From contig NZ_JABMEG010000001.1 of the NCBI RefSeq assembly GCF_013179735.1, positions 2,232,001 through 2,296,000 of the forward strand: 64,000 nucleotides of DNA, read 5' to 3'. Below the pieces are notes generated by a model that worked only from the letters and a program-made list of their open reading frames with translations, was not told the origin of the DNA and ran no database searches. This DNA comes from Permianibacter fluminis. GTDB taxonomy: Bacteria; Pseudomonadota; Gammaproteobacteria; Enterobacterales; Permianibacteraceae. How positions within the stretch are numbered: position 1 is the stretch's first letter; every line of letters starts with the position of its first letter. The translations under genes and the position numbers were made by a program. Positions 17,200 through 26,478 of the stretch are shown here, one piece after another.

Positions 17200-20140
17200 C
17201 CGTCCCAATGCCGGTTTGCGCGGCGAACGCGAGTCGCTGCTGAACACGCCGGCCCTGCTGATCATGTCGGCGGTGGTGGTCATCGCGCTGTATGTGTTGT
17301 TTCCGCGCCAGCCCGCTTTTCGTGATCCGCAGAACCTGCGCGCCAGCGACGCCTTGTCCATTGCCTACCTGCGGGTGCTGGTGCGTTCCGACCCAGACAA
17401 CATTCCCCTGAGGCTGTCTTTTGTTCAGCTGTTGACCGAAGCCGGTGCCAACGATGAAGCGACCGAAGCGTTGGCACCACTGTTGGTCAAGGCGCCGCCC
17501 GAGCACGCATTTGAAATCGGTTTGGCAAAGACCCGGCTGCAATTGCAGTTGCTGTTTCTGGCGCCCGCAGCGGAGTCGGCGCAAGCCTTGCGCACTGATA
17601 TTGGTCGCGGCTTTGATCAGTTGCTGCCGTTGGCGCAGAAAGTCAGCGAGCAGGATTTACTGCTGGTAGAAGCGCGCAAATTTGGCGATCCGCGGGTGCT
17701 GGCGGCGCTCTATGAATCCCTGCTGGCACGCGTTGACAGCAGCGGACCGCGGCGCGGTCGGCTGCTCAGCGAAACCGCCGCGCTGCATCTGGCCGCCAAT
17801 CAACCGGGTGAAGCGGCACGGCGTTGGCAGCAGGCGTTTGCCTTGCTGGTCGACGCTGACGAGCAGCGCAACGTGGCGCTGTCATCACTGCGGGCATTTC
17901 TGGCAGCCGGCGAACCGGCGCAAGCGCTGACGGCAGCGAAACGGTTTTTGCACAAGCGGACAGCCGATGCCGAGTTGTTGGCGTTGGCGGCCGATATCGC
18001 CCAGCAAAATGGTGACGATGGCCAGGCCCTCAGCTGGTTGTATGCCTTGCGACCGTTGCAGCCGGAAGATCCGCAACTGACCGAGCGGCTGTTGGCACTG
18101 GAACTCGCGCTTGGCGATTTGCCGGCAGCGCTGCCGCTGGCGCGCGAGCTGACTACCGATGTTATCGCCGGTTCGCCGCGTCAGTGGTTGTTGGCGCGTG
18201 CATTCGACTGGAATGGTCTGCAGGCGGAAAGCCTCCCGCATTGGTTTGCGCTGGCCATGACCGCGCCGGATGAAGAAAGTGAAACGCGCGCCTTTGAGCT
18301 CGCTGTTGCGCTCAATGACGACGACAAGGTGGTGCAATTGGTCGAGGCAGCGGCGCTGCGGCGACCACTGCGTGGCAACGAAGCGGCTGCCTATGTCAGC
18401 AGTGGGTTGCGCACGCAGGAGCCGACCCGGTTGGTCGCAACCTTGCAAAACTATCTGCAACAGATTGATGCCGGCAGCACGGCAAACGGCGGCGCGAAAC
18501 CGGCACCGGATCGCGCGGCCTGGGTGGCGCTGGCACGCGTGCAACAGGCGCGCGGGGAACCGCTGGCTGCCCTGCAAGCCTGGCAGCGCGCCGAACAACT
18601 GGCGCCGCTGAAACCGACAGAACGTTTGGCCATCGCGCAGGCGTATTGGCGCAGCGGCCAAGCCGAGCCGGCACTGAACAGTTTGTTGCCATTGTCATCG
18701 GCACCACCCGCGGGCCAGGAAGCGCGCTACTGGCGCTTGCTCGCCGAGATTGCCTGGTCGCTGGAACGCAGCAACGTCACTCGCACCGCCTATCAGCAAT
18801 TGCTGGCGCGCTTTGCTGCCGATGACAAGCAAGCGATTGATCGGCTGCTGCAATTGGCCGAGCAAAGCGGTGATGTGGCGGCGACCGAGCGTCAGGCACT
18901 CTACGGCTGGAGCCGACTGCGCAGCCGGGAATATTTTGTCGAGCTGCTGGAGTTGGCGCATCAAGCCGGTGATAACGCCCGGCTCGATCAATTGCTGGCC
19001 GATGCCGAGCAACAACAAAGCCGTTTCGCCAAGGAGCCCCGTTACTGGCAATACCGGGCCGAGCGGGCGATGAGCCGTGGTGACATCGTGCTCGGCAAAT
19101 CGTCGCTGGAAAAACTGGCCGCGCTGCGGGCCAATGATCCGGAAGTCATTGAGGCCCAGTTGTGGGCGCTGCTGGCAGAATCGCCCGCCAGCAACCCGGC
19201 CATTTATCTGCTGATTGAGCGCTACGCCGGGCTGGCCGCTGGCGATCCGGTGCTGGCCGAAGCCATGGCGGCGGCCGAACAAACCTTGGGCCGACCGGCA
19301 GAAGCGGCGGTGTGGTATCTGCAAACCCTGCCGGCACGAAAACGCGATTTGCCGTGGCTGTTGACCGTTGCCGACAACCTGGAGTGGCTCGGCTGCACCG
19401 TTACCGCCAATCAATTCCGCTTGCGCAGTTTGCAGCAGTTGCAAGTGCAACCGGTGCCGTTCCCGGCCGTGGCGCATCCGGCCCGTTTGGCGGACTATTT
19501 CTATGGCCGGAAATTCTTTGCCCGCGATCTGGAAGAGGTGTTGCCGGAAGCCGAGGATTTTCGCGACCTGATTGAACAGTGGCAATTGCAAACCGGGCTC
19601 GACAATGCCCGCCAGTTTGCCTTGCACTGGCAGCAGAAACGCTTGACCCTTTCCGCGTGGGAAGATCTGGCAGACGAGTGGCAGGAACAGAACGGTCAGG
19701 AAATGGCCAAGATGATTCAGGCGCTCAGTGCCGAATTGCAGCTGGCGCCGGAAGGCCCATTGTCGAGCAATGTCTTGCCGCTCAGTTTGAATGACGTCGC
19801 GGCGCGCGCCCGGCGTTTCGGTGCCGGCCGCAGCGGTTCGTTGCCGGCGCCGGACCCGACGCGGGAATTGCCGATATGCCGGCAAACGCTGGAGCAGTTC
19901 TCGGCCTTGGCACTGCCTCTGCCAGTGCTGGCGGTGCCAAGGCCTGCTGTTGCCGCAACGACAAATGCATCGACAAATGAAACGTTTAATGCGACGTCTA
20001 CTGCAACAACAATCACAGCGACAACTGCAGCCAGATCAGCCGCTACAACGATATCTGTTGCAACAACAACACCAACAGCAACACAAACCACAGCACAAAC
20101 AACAACTCAAACAACAACGCCAACAACGGTGAAACCATGA
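17183..20140 (+). CDS. pelB: PelB-like TPR protein lacking the C-terminal barrel
   Basis: A 985-residue protein with one N-terminal membrane helix (LLIMSAVVVIALYVLFP) followed by many tetratricopeptide-like helical repeats up to about residue 900. This matches the membrane anchor and TPR scaffold of PelB. In Pseudomonas, PelB is about 1190 residues and ends in a 16-stranded outer-membrane barrel. Here the helical region is followed by about 60 Thr-rich residues (924-985, roughly 28 Thr) and the stop, with no beta-barrel-like sequence. The start is TTG at 17183, six nt after a GGAGG ribosome site and overlapping pelA. The last 4 nt overlap pelD (ATGA). The name rests on position and TPR layout, so it is best read as PelB-like. 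Confidence 0.75.
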   Translation: MSAPANRPNAGLRGERESLLNTPALLIMSAVVVIALYVLFPRQPAFRDPQNLRASDALSIAYLRVLVRSDPDNIPLRLSFVQLLTEAGANDEATEALAPLLVKAPPEHAFEIGLAKTRLQLQLLFLAPAAESAQALRTDIGRGFDQLLPLAQKVSEQDLLLVEARKFGDPRVLAALYESLLARVDSSGPRRGRLLSETAALHLAANQPGEAARRWQQAFALLVDADEQRNVALSSLRAFLAAGEPAQALTAAKRFLHKRTADAELLALAADIAQQNGDDGQALSWLYALRPLQPEDPQLTERLLALELALGDLPAALPLARELTTDVIAGSPRQWLLARAFDWNGLQAESLPHWFALAMTAPDEESETRAFELAVALNDDDKVVQLVEAAALRRPLRGNEAAAYVSSGLRTQEPTRLVATLQNYLQQIDAGSTANGGAKPAPDRAAWVALARVQQARGEPLAALQAWQRAEQLAPLKPTERLAIAQAYWRSGQAEPALNSLLPLSSAPPAGQEARYWRLLAEIAWSLERSNVTRTAYQQLLARFAADDKQAIDRLLQLAEQSGDVAATERQALYGWSRLRSREYFVELLELAHQAGDNARLDQLLADAEQQQSRFAKEPRYWQYRAERAMSRGDIVLGKSSLEKLAALRANDPEVIEAQLWALLAESPASNPAIYLLIERYAGLAAGDPVLAEAMAAAEQTLGRPAEAAVWYLQTLPARKRDLPWLLTVADNLEWLGCTVTANQFRLRSLQQLQVQPVPFPAVAHPARLADYFYGRKFFARDLEEVLPEAEDFRDLIEQWQLQTGLDNARQFALHWQQKRLTLSAWEDLADEWQEQNGQEMAKMIQALSAELQLAPEGPLSSNVLPLSLNDVAARARRFGAGRSGSLPAPDPTRELPICRQTLEQFSALALPLPVLAVPRPAVAATTNASTNETFNATSTATTITATTAARSAATTISVATTTPTATQTTAQTTTQTTTPTTVKP

Positions 20141-21411
20141 GATTACCTTGGCTCGATTCGGTCGATGGCCTCGATGTGCGCACTGCGCCGTCGGATCGCT
20201 GGATGTGGCTGGAGACCCTGGTGCTGACGGTGGCGGCGCTGGCGCTGTCGGCCTGGAGCAATCCGCAAGATCCGTTGCGGGTGCAGAGTGGTTTTCCGTG
20301 GCCGCTGCTCGGCCCGGTGCTGGCCGGTTTGCGTTACGGTTTCGCGGCCGGTTTTGTCAGCGCCTTGCTGGTGTTGGCTACGTTGGGCATTTCCATCAAT
20401 CGTGGCTGGCAGCCCGCCGCGGCGTTTCCGTTGGCCTGGGCGACTGGTGTGGTCGCGCTTGCGATGGTGTGCGGTGAATTTCGCGACGGCTGGCAGCGCC
20501 GTCTGGTGCGGCTGGCGGGCGCCAATCGTTACCGCGCCGAGCGTCTGGAAGAATTCACCCGCAGTTATCACTTGCTGCGGGTTTCCCATGATCGACTGGA
20601 GCAAGCGCTGGCCGGTGCTGGCCATTCTCTGCGCGAAGCCCTGACCCGACTGGCCCAGCGTTTTGATCCGGGCCAAGGCTTGACGGAGCTTGCCGCCAAT
20701 CGCTTGCTCGAATTGCTGGCGCATTACGGCGCGTTGCAGCAAGCGGGTCTGTTCGCGGTAACCGAAGATGGTCGCTGCACCGGCGAGGCGTTGGCGCAGT
20801 GGGGCAAGCTGGCGCGCATTTCAGCCACCGATCCCTTGTTACTGCAGGCGCTGCAACGCGCCGAGCTGGTTGCGGTCAATGCCGACAATGCCCAATTGGA
20901 AGCGGCGCGCCACAGCGAGTTGTTGGCCGTGGTGCCCTTGGTCGACAGCAGCGGCCGCATTCATGCCGTGCTGGCCATCGCCGCGTTGCCGTTTTTTTCC
21001 TTCCAGCAAAACACACTGACATTGCTGACCGTGTTATGCGCACACGCCGCCGATTTGTTGACCGGCGCCGGCAAGCCCGGCAGCGATGACAGTTTCTCGC
21101 GGCAATTGGCGCGGGCGCTGAAAGATCAGGAAGACTATGGTTTGCCGGCAAGCCTGGTGCAGGTCACCGTGGCCGGCACTGAGGGCCAGCAATGGTGCGC
21201 ACTGGCACGTCGTGAGCGCCGCGCGCTGGATCTGTGGCGCGAACGCGGCGATGAACTGACCATTTTGTTGCCGCTGACCGATGTCAGTGGCGGCGAGCAG
21301 TGGTTGCAGCGTTTGCGTGAGCTGGGCGCGCCGGCGCTGTCGGTGCGCTGTCTGGCGCTGGACAACGCCAGCGCGGCGCAAGCATTGTTGCCGATGGCGG
21401 GTGCGCACTGA
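20137..21411 (+). CDS. pelD: c-di-GMP receptor PelD
   Basis: A 424-residue inner-membrane protein that activates Pel synthesis on binding c-di-GMP. Four N-terminal helices (about 22-115) are followed by a short coiled coil, a GAF domain (about 160-320) and a degenerate GGDEF domain. R362-A-L-D365 provides the RxxD inhibitory-site motif used by Pseudomonas PelD to bind c-di-GMP, and no GGDEF catalytic motif is present. The start overlaps pelB by 4 nt and the stop overlaps pelE (TGATG), so translation is coupled. Slightly shorter than the Pseudomonas protein (about 455). Confidence 0.92.
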   Translation: MRLPWLDSVDGLDVRTAPSDRWMWLETLVLTVAALALSAWSNPQDPLRVQSGFPWPLLGPVLAGLRYGFAAGFVSALLVLATLGISINRGWQPAAAFPLAWATGVVALAMVCGEFRDGWQRRLVRLAGANRYRAERLEEFTRSYHLLRVSHDRLEQALAGAGHSLREALTRLAQRFDPGQGLTELAANRLLELLAHYGALQQAGLFAVTEDGRCTGEALAQWGKLARISATDPLLLQALQRAELVAVNADNAQLEAARHSELLAVVPLVDSSGRIHAVLAIAALPFFSFQQNTLTLLTVLCAHAADLLTGAGKPGSDDSFSRQLARALKDQEDYGLPASLVQVTVAGTEGQQWCALARRERRALDLWRERGDELTILLPLTDVSGGEQWLQRLRELGAPALSVRCLALDNASAAQALLPMAGAH

Positions 21412-22433
21412 TGTCGCGGCTCTGGTGGACGGTAGCGCTGGCGCTCGAACTCGCCAGCGTGGTGGCCGTCATGTTGCTGGAGCCGGCGTGGTTGGCGCTG
21501 CTTGGCTATGCCGTGTTGCATGCCGCCGCGACGCCGATGCTGGCCCGCGCCTGCTGGCATCTGTTGCCTCGGCGTTATCGCTTGCCGGTCAATCGCAGCA
21601 TGCAATTTCTGCAAGGCATGTTGCTGCTGATGCCGTTGGTCGGCGCGATCGGTTTGCTCTGGGGCTTGGTCGGTGCGCTGCGTTTGCCGCGCTCGCGCCG
21701 CTCACTGAGTCTGCGTTTTGTTGGCGTGCCCGAGTTGCCGTTCCAGCCGCCACAGGTGTTTCCGACTCCGCCTTACAGCAGCGGTGCGTTGCGCCAGATT
21801 TTGCGTTTTTCCGACAATCCGTTGAAACGGCTGAAAGCGGTGATGGCCACGCGCCATATGCCGGTGCACGAGTCGGTGCCGATCTGGCAGATAGCCCTGA
21901 AAGATCGCGTCGATGATGTCCGTTTGCTGGCCTACGCCATGCTCGACGGTCGGGAAAAATTGCTGACCGAACGCATCCAGGAAATCAGTGCCGAACTGGA
22001 CGAGTTGCCAGTGCCACGTCGTGCCGACGCGCATCGCCAACTGGCCGGTTGCTGCTGGGAGTTGGTGTACAACGGTCTGGTCCAGGGCGCGGTGCGCGAG
22101 CACTGGCTCAATGCCGCGCGTCAGCATGCCGAGTTGGCGTTGGCCGGTCAGCGCGATATCGCGCTGAGCGTGTTGCATGTCCGCATTCTGCTGGCACAGG
22201 ATGCGTTGGAAGAAGCGGCGCAGGCGTTGACTGCCGCTGCGGCCACCGGCGTTGCGGCATCGGTGCTGGCGCCCTGGCACGCGGAGATTGCGTTTCGGCA
22301 GCGGCGCTTCGCCGAGATTCCGGCGCTGCTTGCTGAGGATCAGCGCCACGTTGAACAGGGATCGGCACAGGCGGAAGTGCGACGCTGGTGGTGCCCGGTG
22401 ACGGAACCTGCGCTGCAGGAGCAACAGCCATGA
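21411..22433 (+). CDS. pelE: Pel synthase membrane protein PelE
   Basis: A 340-residue protein with two or three N-terminal membrane helices (for example VVAVMLLEPAWLALLGYAVL and LQGMLLLMPLVGAIGLLWGL) and a cytoplasmic helical-repeat region from about residue 120. This is the layout of PelE, which joins PelD, PelF and PelG in the inner-membrane synthase complex. Sequence conservation of PelE is low, so the call depends on topology, length and position between pelD and pelF. It overlaps pelD by 1 nt and pelF by 4 nt. Confidence 0.85.
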   Translation: MSRLWWTVALALELASVVAVMLLEPAWLALLGYAVLHAAATPMLARACWHLLPRRYRLPVNRSMQFLQGMLLLMPLVGAIGLLWGLVGALRLPRSRRSLSLRFVGVPELPFQPPQVFPTPPYSSGALRQILRFSDNPLKRLKAVMATRHMPVHESVPIWQIALKDRVDDVRLLAYAMLDGREKLLTERIQEISAELDELPVPRRADAHRQLAGCCWELVYNGLVQGAVREHWLNAARQHAELALAGQRDIALSVLHVRILLAQDALEEAAQALTAAAATGVAASVLAPWHAEIAFRQRRFAEIPALLAEDQRHVEQGSAQAEVRRWWCPVTEPALQEQQP

Positions 22434-24061
22434 GCCGCGCATTCGAACAAAATCAACGTGGCACCGGTGTCAACGCTGCTGCCGGTAATGCCGCCAATGC
22501 CGATTCCGCTGCTGCCGGTTCTTGTGTTGCAGATATCGCACTGCTACTTGAGGGCACCTACCCATATGTGCGCGGCGGGGTGTCGAGCTGGGTGCATCAA
22601 ATCATCAGCGGTTTGCCGGAGTTTCGCTTTGCGGTGATTTTTGTCGGCGGCGAACCGTCGTTGTATGGTAAAGCCCAGTACACGTTTCCGCCGAATGTCA
22701 GTCATTTTGAAACGCACTATCTGCTCGACAACAGTGCGCACACGCCGAAGCCGCGCCGAGGCGATCCGGCGGCGTTTGCCGAGATGGCGGCGCTGCACGA
22801 ACAGATGCGCGCCAGCGCCAGTTGTCCGCACGGTGCCGGCAAGGTCGGGTTGTCGCTGGATGATATGCTGAACGCCTTTGCCCGCCTGGGTGGGGAAGGT
22901 GGTATCAGCAAGACCGACTTTCTGTTTTCGGAAGCGGCTTACGATTACATCAGCCAGCAGTATCGCGAGCGCTGCACCGAGCCATCGTTCGTCGATTACT
23001 TCTGGGCCGTGCGCACCATGCATACGCCGCTGTTTGTGCTCGCCGACATCGCCCGCAAATTGCCACCGGTGCGGATGGTGCATTCCATCTCGACCGGTTA
23101 TGCCGGCCTGCTCGGTGCGATGATTCGCCTGCAACGTCATATCCCATTCGCCCTGACCGAGCACGGCATTTACACCAAGGAGCGCAAGATCGATTTGGCG
23201 CAGGCCACCTGGATCCGCGATCACAACGATGACGTCAGCAACACCTTGCATGACGAGATGGGCTATATCCGCGGCATGTGGATCAAATTCTTTGAGCAAA
23301 TCGGCCGCATTGCCTATTCGCAGGCTCAGCCGATCGTTTCGCTGTACGAAGGTAACCGCGAGCGGCAGATTGCCGACGGCGCCATTGCCGAGCGCACTCA
23401 GGTGATCACTAACGGCATCAATCTGCAGCGTTATGCCACCGCCTTACAGAAGCGCCCGAGCGGCATTCCACCGGTGCTCGGTCTGATCGGCCGCGTGGTG
23501 CCCATCAAGGACATCAAGACGTTTATTCGCACCATGCGGATATTGGCCAATGCGCGCCCTGATGCCGAGGGCTGGATTGTCGGTCCGGAAGATGAAGACC
23601 TGAGTTACGTCCAGGAATGCAAGGATCTGGTCGACAGTCTCGGCTTGCAACGCAACGTCAAGTTTCTCGGCTTTCAGAATGTCGCCGAAATTCTGCCGCA
23701 GCTCGGCTTGATGGTGCTGACCTCGATCAGCGAGGCCTTGCCGCTGGTGATTCTGGAAGCGTTCGCCAGCGGCGTGCCCTGCGTTGCCACCGATGTCGGT
23801 TCCTGTCGGGAGTTGATTGAAGGCAGCACCGCCGAAGACAAAGCCATGGGCAGTGCCGGTGCGGTGGTTGCGATCGCCGATCCGGAAAGCACGGCGCAAG
23901 CGGCATTGGCGTTGCTCAATGATCCGGAGCGCTGGCAGTCGGCGCAGCGGGCCGGCTTGCAACGGGTGGAAAAGTATTATGACGATCGGATGATGTTCGG
24001 CGCCTATCGCGAGTTGTATCAGGCGACGCTCGCATCCGCTTCAGCGTTGAGTGCGGAGTAA
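22430..24061 (+). CDS. pelF: Pel glycosyltransferase PelF
   Basis: A 543-residue cytosolic GT4-family glycosyltransferase that polymerises the Pel chain from UDP-sugars. The N-terminal domain begins IALLLEGTYPYVRGGVSSWV, typical of PelF. The C-terminal nucleotide-sugar domain has GLIGRVVPIKDIKTF and the E-x7-E signature (SEALPLVILEAF). The first 30 residues are Ala/Asn-rich and not conserved. I chose the ATG at 22430, which overlaps the pelE stop and has a GCAGGAG site upstream. Confidence 0.94.
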   Translation: MSRAFEQNQRGTGVNAAAGNAANADSAAAGSCVADIALLLEGTYPYVRGGVSSWVHQIISGLPEFRFAVIFVGGEPSLYGKAQYTFPPNVSHFETHYLLDNSAHTPKPRRGDPAAFAEMAALHEQMRASASCPHGAGKVGLSLDDMLNAFARLGGEGGISKTDFLFSEAAYDYISQQYRERCTEPSFVDYFWAVRTMHTPLFVLADIARKLPPVRMVHSISTGYAGLLGAMIRLQRHIPFALTEHGIYTKERKIDLAQATWIRDHNDDVSNTLHDEMGYIRGMWIKFFEQIGRIAYSQAQPIVSLYEGNRERQIADGAIAERTQVITNGINLQRYATALQKRPSGIPPVLGLIGRVVPIKDIKTFIRTMRILANARPDAEGWIVGPEDEDLSYVQECKDLVDSLGLQRNVKFLGFQNVAEILPQLGLMVLTSISEALPLVILEAFASGVPCVATDVGSCRELIEGSTAEDKAMGSAGAVVAIADPESTAQAALALLNDPERWQSAQRAGLQRVEKYYDDRMMFGAYRELYQATLASASALSAE

Positions 24062-24064
24062 GCC

Positions 24065-25435
24065 ATGGCCGGTATCGGGTTTGAAATCCGCCGCATTCTG
24101 GAGCGCGACAGTTTTTTTGCCGTGCTGAAAGCGTATGGCTACGCCGGGCTTATCAGTGGCGGCCCGTGGGTACTGTCCATTCTCGGGGTCATGGCCATTG
24201 GTTTGCTGTCGGTGGCACTCGGCACGGAACAGCAGGCGGTCAACCAATTCCAGATCTGCGTGACCTATCTGATGGCGGGCTCGCTGATTCTGACCGGCGG
24301 TTTGCAACTGATGTTCACCCGCTTCGTGGCCGATCGGCTTTATGCCCACGAGCCGCGGATTGTGCTGCCGAATCTGCTCGGTGCCTTGTTGCTGACCACG
24401 GCGGTCGCAGCGGCGCTGTCGACCCTGTTTGTACTGGTGGCGTTTTCCGGCAGTGCCTTGCTGCGGTTGTTGCTGATCGCCAATTTTGTCGTGGTCTGCA
24501 ATTTATGGCTGGTGCTGATCTTCCTGTCTGGCATGAAAGCGTATCAACGTATTGTCCGGACGCTGGCCGCCGGTTATCTGTTGGCCATTCTGGTCTCGAT
24601 GGCTCTGGCCGGTTTTGGTCTGGAAGGTTTGCTGACCGGCATCCTGATTGGCCATGCCGGGCTGTTGTTTGCCTTTCTGCATCACGTTGTCCGTGAGTAT
24701 CCGGGTCAGTCGCTGCTACGGTTTGATTTTCTCGATCAGCGCAAGGCGTTCTACAGTCTGTTTGCCATGGGCGTGCTGTACAACCTCGCGGTCTGGGTCG
24801 ACAAGTTCATTTTCTGGTTTGTGCCGTACACTTCGGAAGCCGTTATCGGCCCGCTGCGGGCATCGATTATTTATGACTTGCCGATTTTCCTCGCTTACCT
24901 CTTCATTTTGCCCGGCATGGCGGTGTTCCTGGTCCGGATGGAAGCGGATTTCGCCGAGCAATATGATCGCTTTTATCGCGCCGTGCGCGAAGGCGATACG
25001 CTGATGCATATCGAGTACCGCAAGGATCAGATGGTCTACACCGCACGTCAGGGCATCTACGAAATCTTCAAGGTTCAGGGCCTGACAGTCGTACTCTGCC
25101 TGCTCTGGGGTCGCGATCTGCTGCATGCGATTGGGATTTCGCCGCTTTACATACACCTGTTCTATATCGACATCGTCGCGGTCAGCGTGCAGGTGCTGCT
25201 GATGGCCATTCTGAACGTGATGTTCTACCTTGATGCCCGTCGCGAAGTCTTGATGCTGTCGGCAGTATTTCTGATCAGCAACATCGTGTTCACGCTGGCG
25301 ACACTGAGCTTGGGTGCAGAAACCTTTGGCTATGGTTTCGCCCTGTCGGTAACACTGACCGCCTTCCTCGGCTTCTTCGTGCTGGCACGCAAGCTGCGGC
25401 GACTGGAGTACGAAACGTTTATGCTGCAGCGCTGA
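24065..25435 (+). CDS. pelG: Pel inner-membrane transporter PelG
   Basis: A 456-residue polytopic protein with about 12 membrane helices, of the MATE/Wzx-like fold, that forms the inner-membrane channel of the Pel synthase. The N-terminus MAGIGFEIRRILERDSFFA is diagnostic for PelG. It starts 3 nt after pelF and is of standard length. It is the last recognised pel gene here, and no pelC occurs anywhere in the operon. Confidence 0.94.
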   Translation: MAGIGFEIRRILERDSFFAVLKAYGYAGLISGGPWVLSILGVMAIGLLSVALGTEQQAVNQFQICVTYLMAGSLILTGGLQLMFTRFVADRLYAHEPRIVLPNLLGALLLTTAVAAALSTLFVLVAFSGSALLRLLLIANFVVVCNLWLVLIFLSGMKAYQRIVRTLAAGYLLAILVSMALAGFGLEGLLTGILIGHAGLLFAFLHHVVREYPGQSLLRFDFLDQRKAFYSLFAMGVLYNLAVWVDKFIFWFVPYTSEAVIGPLRASIIYDLPIFLAYLFILPGMAVFLVRMEADFAEQYDRFYRAVREGDTLMHIEYRKDQMVYTARQGIYEIFKVQGLTVVLCLLWGRDLLHAIGISPLYIHLFYIDIVAVSVQVLLMAILNVMFYLDARREVLMLSAVFLISNIVFTLATLSLGAETFGYGFALSVTLTAFLGFFVLARKLRRLEYETFMLQR

Positions 25436-25443
25436 GTGTGCTT

Positions 25444-26460
25444 ATGTTGAAGTCATGGCTTTGGTTGTTTGCGGCAGTATCGATGGCGGCGCTCGCGGCT
25501 GACGAGCTGCCGGTTCCGCTGGATAATTATCTCAATGACTATGCCGTCCTGCTGACGGAAGCTGAACAGGCCGAGCTGCGTGAACAAGGCAGGCAGTTGG
25601 AGGCGAGCACAGGTGTCGAATTAAGCGTGGTGCTGATCGACCGAATCGGCGATTACAGCGAAGACACCAATATTGAACGCTTCGCCACTCGGCTGTTCGA
25701 TAGCTGGGGCGTCGGTAATACGGAACTCAATGACGGCATTTTGCTGTTGGTGGCGCGTGATGATCGGGCGGTTCGCATCGAACTCGGTGCCGGCTATGGC
25801 CATGACCATGATAGCGAGATGCAGCGCATCGTTGATGAGTTGCTGGTGCCGGCATTTCGCCAGAGCCGCTATTTCGATGGCCTGCAAGCCGGTTCCGGCG
25901 CGTTGGTGCAATTCGCTGAAGACTGGGCAGCGCTGCGTGCCAATGACTCTTGGTGGCTGCGGGCTTGGCTCAAATTCAAAGCGGGAATGCGCTCGTTGTG
26001 GGCCAAGCTCGCTTTGCCGGCTGGCGCCGGCGGCATCGGCTGGCAATGGTTTCGACGTTGGCGTCGTCATCAAGCCCGCCAATGCCGGCAATGTCAGGCT
26101 GCCATGGTGCGATTGTCGGAAGTCGCCGACGATCGTTATCTCGAGGCCGGCCAAAAAACCGAGGAGCGAGTGGGCTCGGTGGATTATGACGTTTGGAAGT
26201 GCACGCGCTGCGCTGCCTATCACGTGATCGACTACCCGAGTTTGTTGACCCGGTTTCATCGCTGCGACGGCTGCGGGCGGCGCACCAGTCAGCAGCAATC
26301 ACGCTCAGTGATTGGCAATCAGGTCACAACGACATTCCGCTGTCGGCACTGTCAGCATATTCAACAAACCTTCTCAACGGTGCGGGAATCGACTTCTGGC
26401 GCAAGCGCGGGCTTTGGCGGAGGCAGTTCGGGCGGAGGTGGTGCGACCGGCCGTTGGTAG
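25444..26460 (+). CDS. TPM-domain protein with C-terminal zinc ribbons
   Basis: A 338-residue exported or membrane protein. A signal-like helix (WLWLFAAVSMAALAA) is followed by a TPM domain (about 20-165; LSVVLIDRIGDYS, WGVGNTELNDGILLLVARDD). A weakly hydrophobic basic stretch (residues 180-210) follows. Two zinc-ribbon units come next, with Cys pairs CRQC, CTRC, CDGC and CRHC, and the protein ends in a Gly/Ser tail (GGGSSGGGGATGRW) usual in YgcG-type proteins. It begins 8 nt after pelG (a GTG at 25438 is the alternative start), so it is probably cotranscribed with pel. TPM proteins have been linked to phosphatase or protein-quality roles; the function here is unknown. Confidence 0.8.
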   Translation: MLKSWLWLFAAVSMAALAADELPVPLDNYLNDYAVLLTEAEQAELREQGRQLEASTGVELSVVLIDRIGDYSEDTNIERFATRLFDSWGVGNTELNDGILLLVARDDRAVRIELGAGYGHDHDSEMQRIVDELLVPAFRQSRYFDGLQAGSGALVQFAEDWAALRANDSWWLRAWLKFKAGMRSLWAKLALPAGAGGIGWQWFRRWRRHQARQCRQCQAAMVRLSEVADDRYLEAGQKTEERVGSVDYDVWKCTRCAAYHVIDYPSLLTRFHRCDGCGRRTSQQQSRSVIGNQVTTTFRCRHCQHIQQTFSTVRESTSGASAGFGGGSSGGGGATGRW

Positions 26461-26478
26461 TTTCAGTGCCTTTCGCTC

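Noticed and set aside
18695-19885. A 396-codon minus-strand open frame across the PelB-like gene
   Set aside because: It has no ribosome site or recognisable domain, and it opposes a TPR-coding frame with normal codon use.
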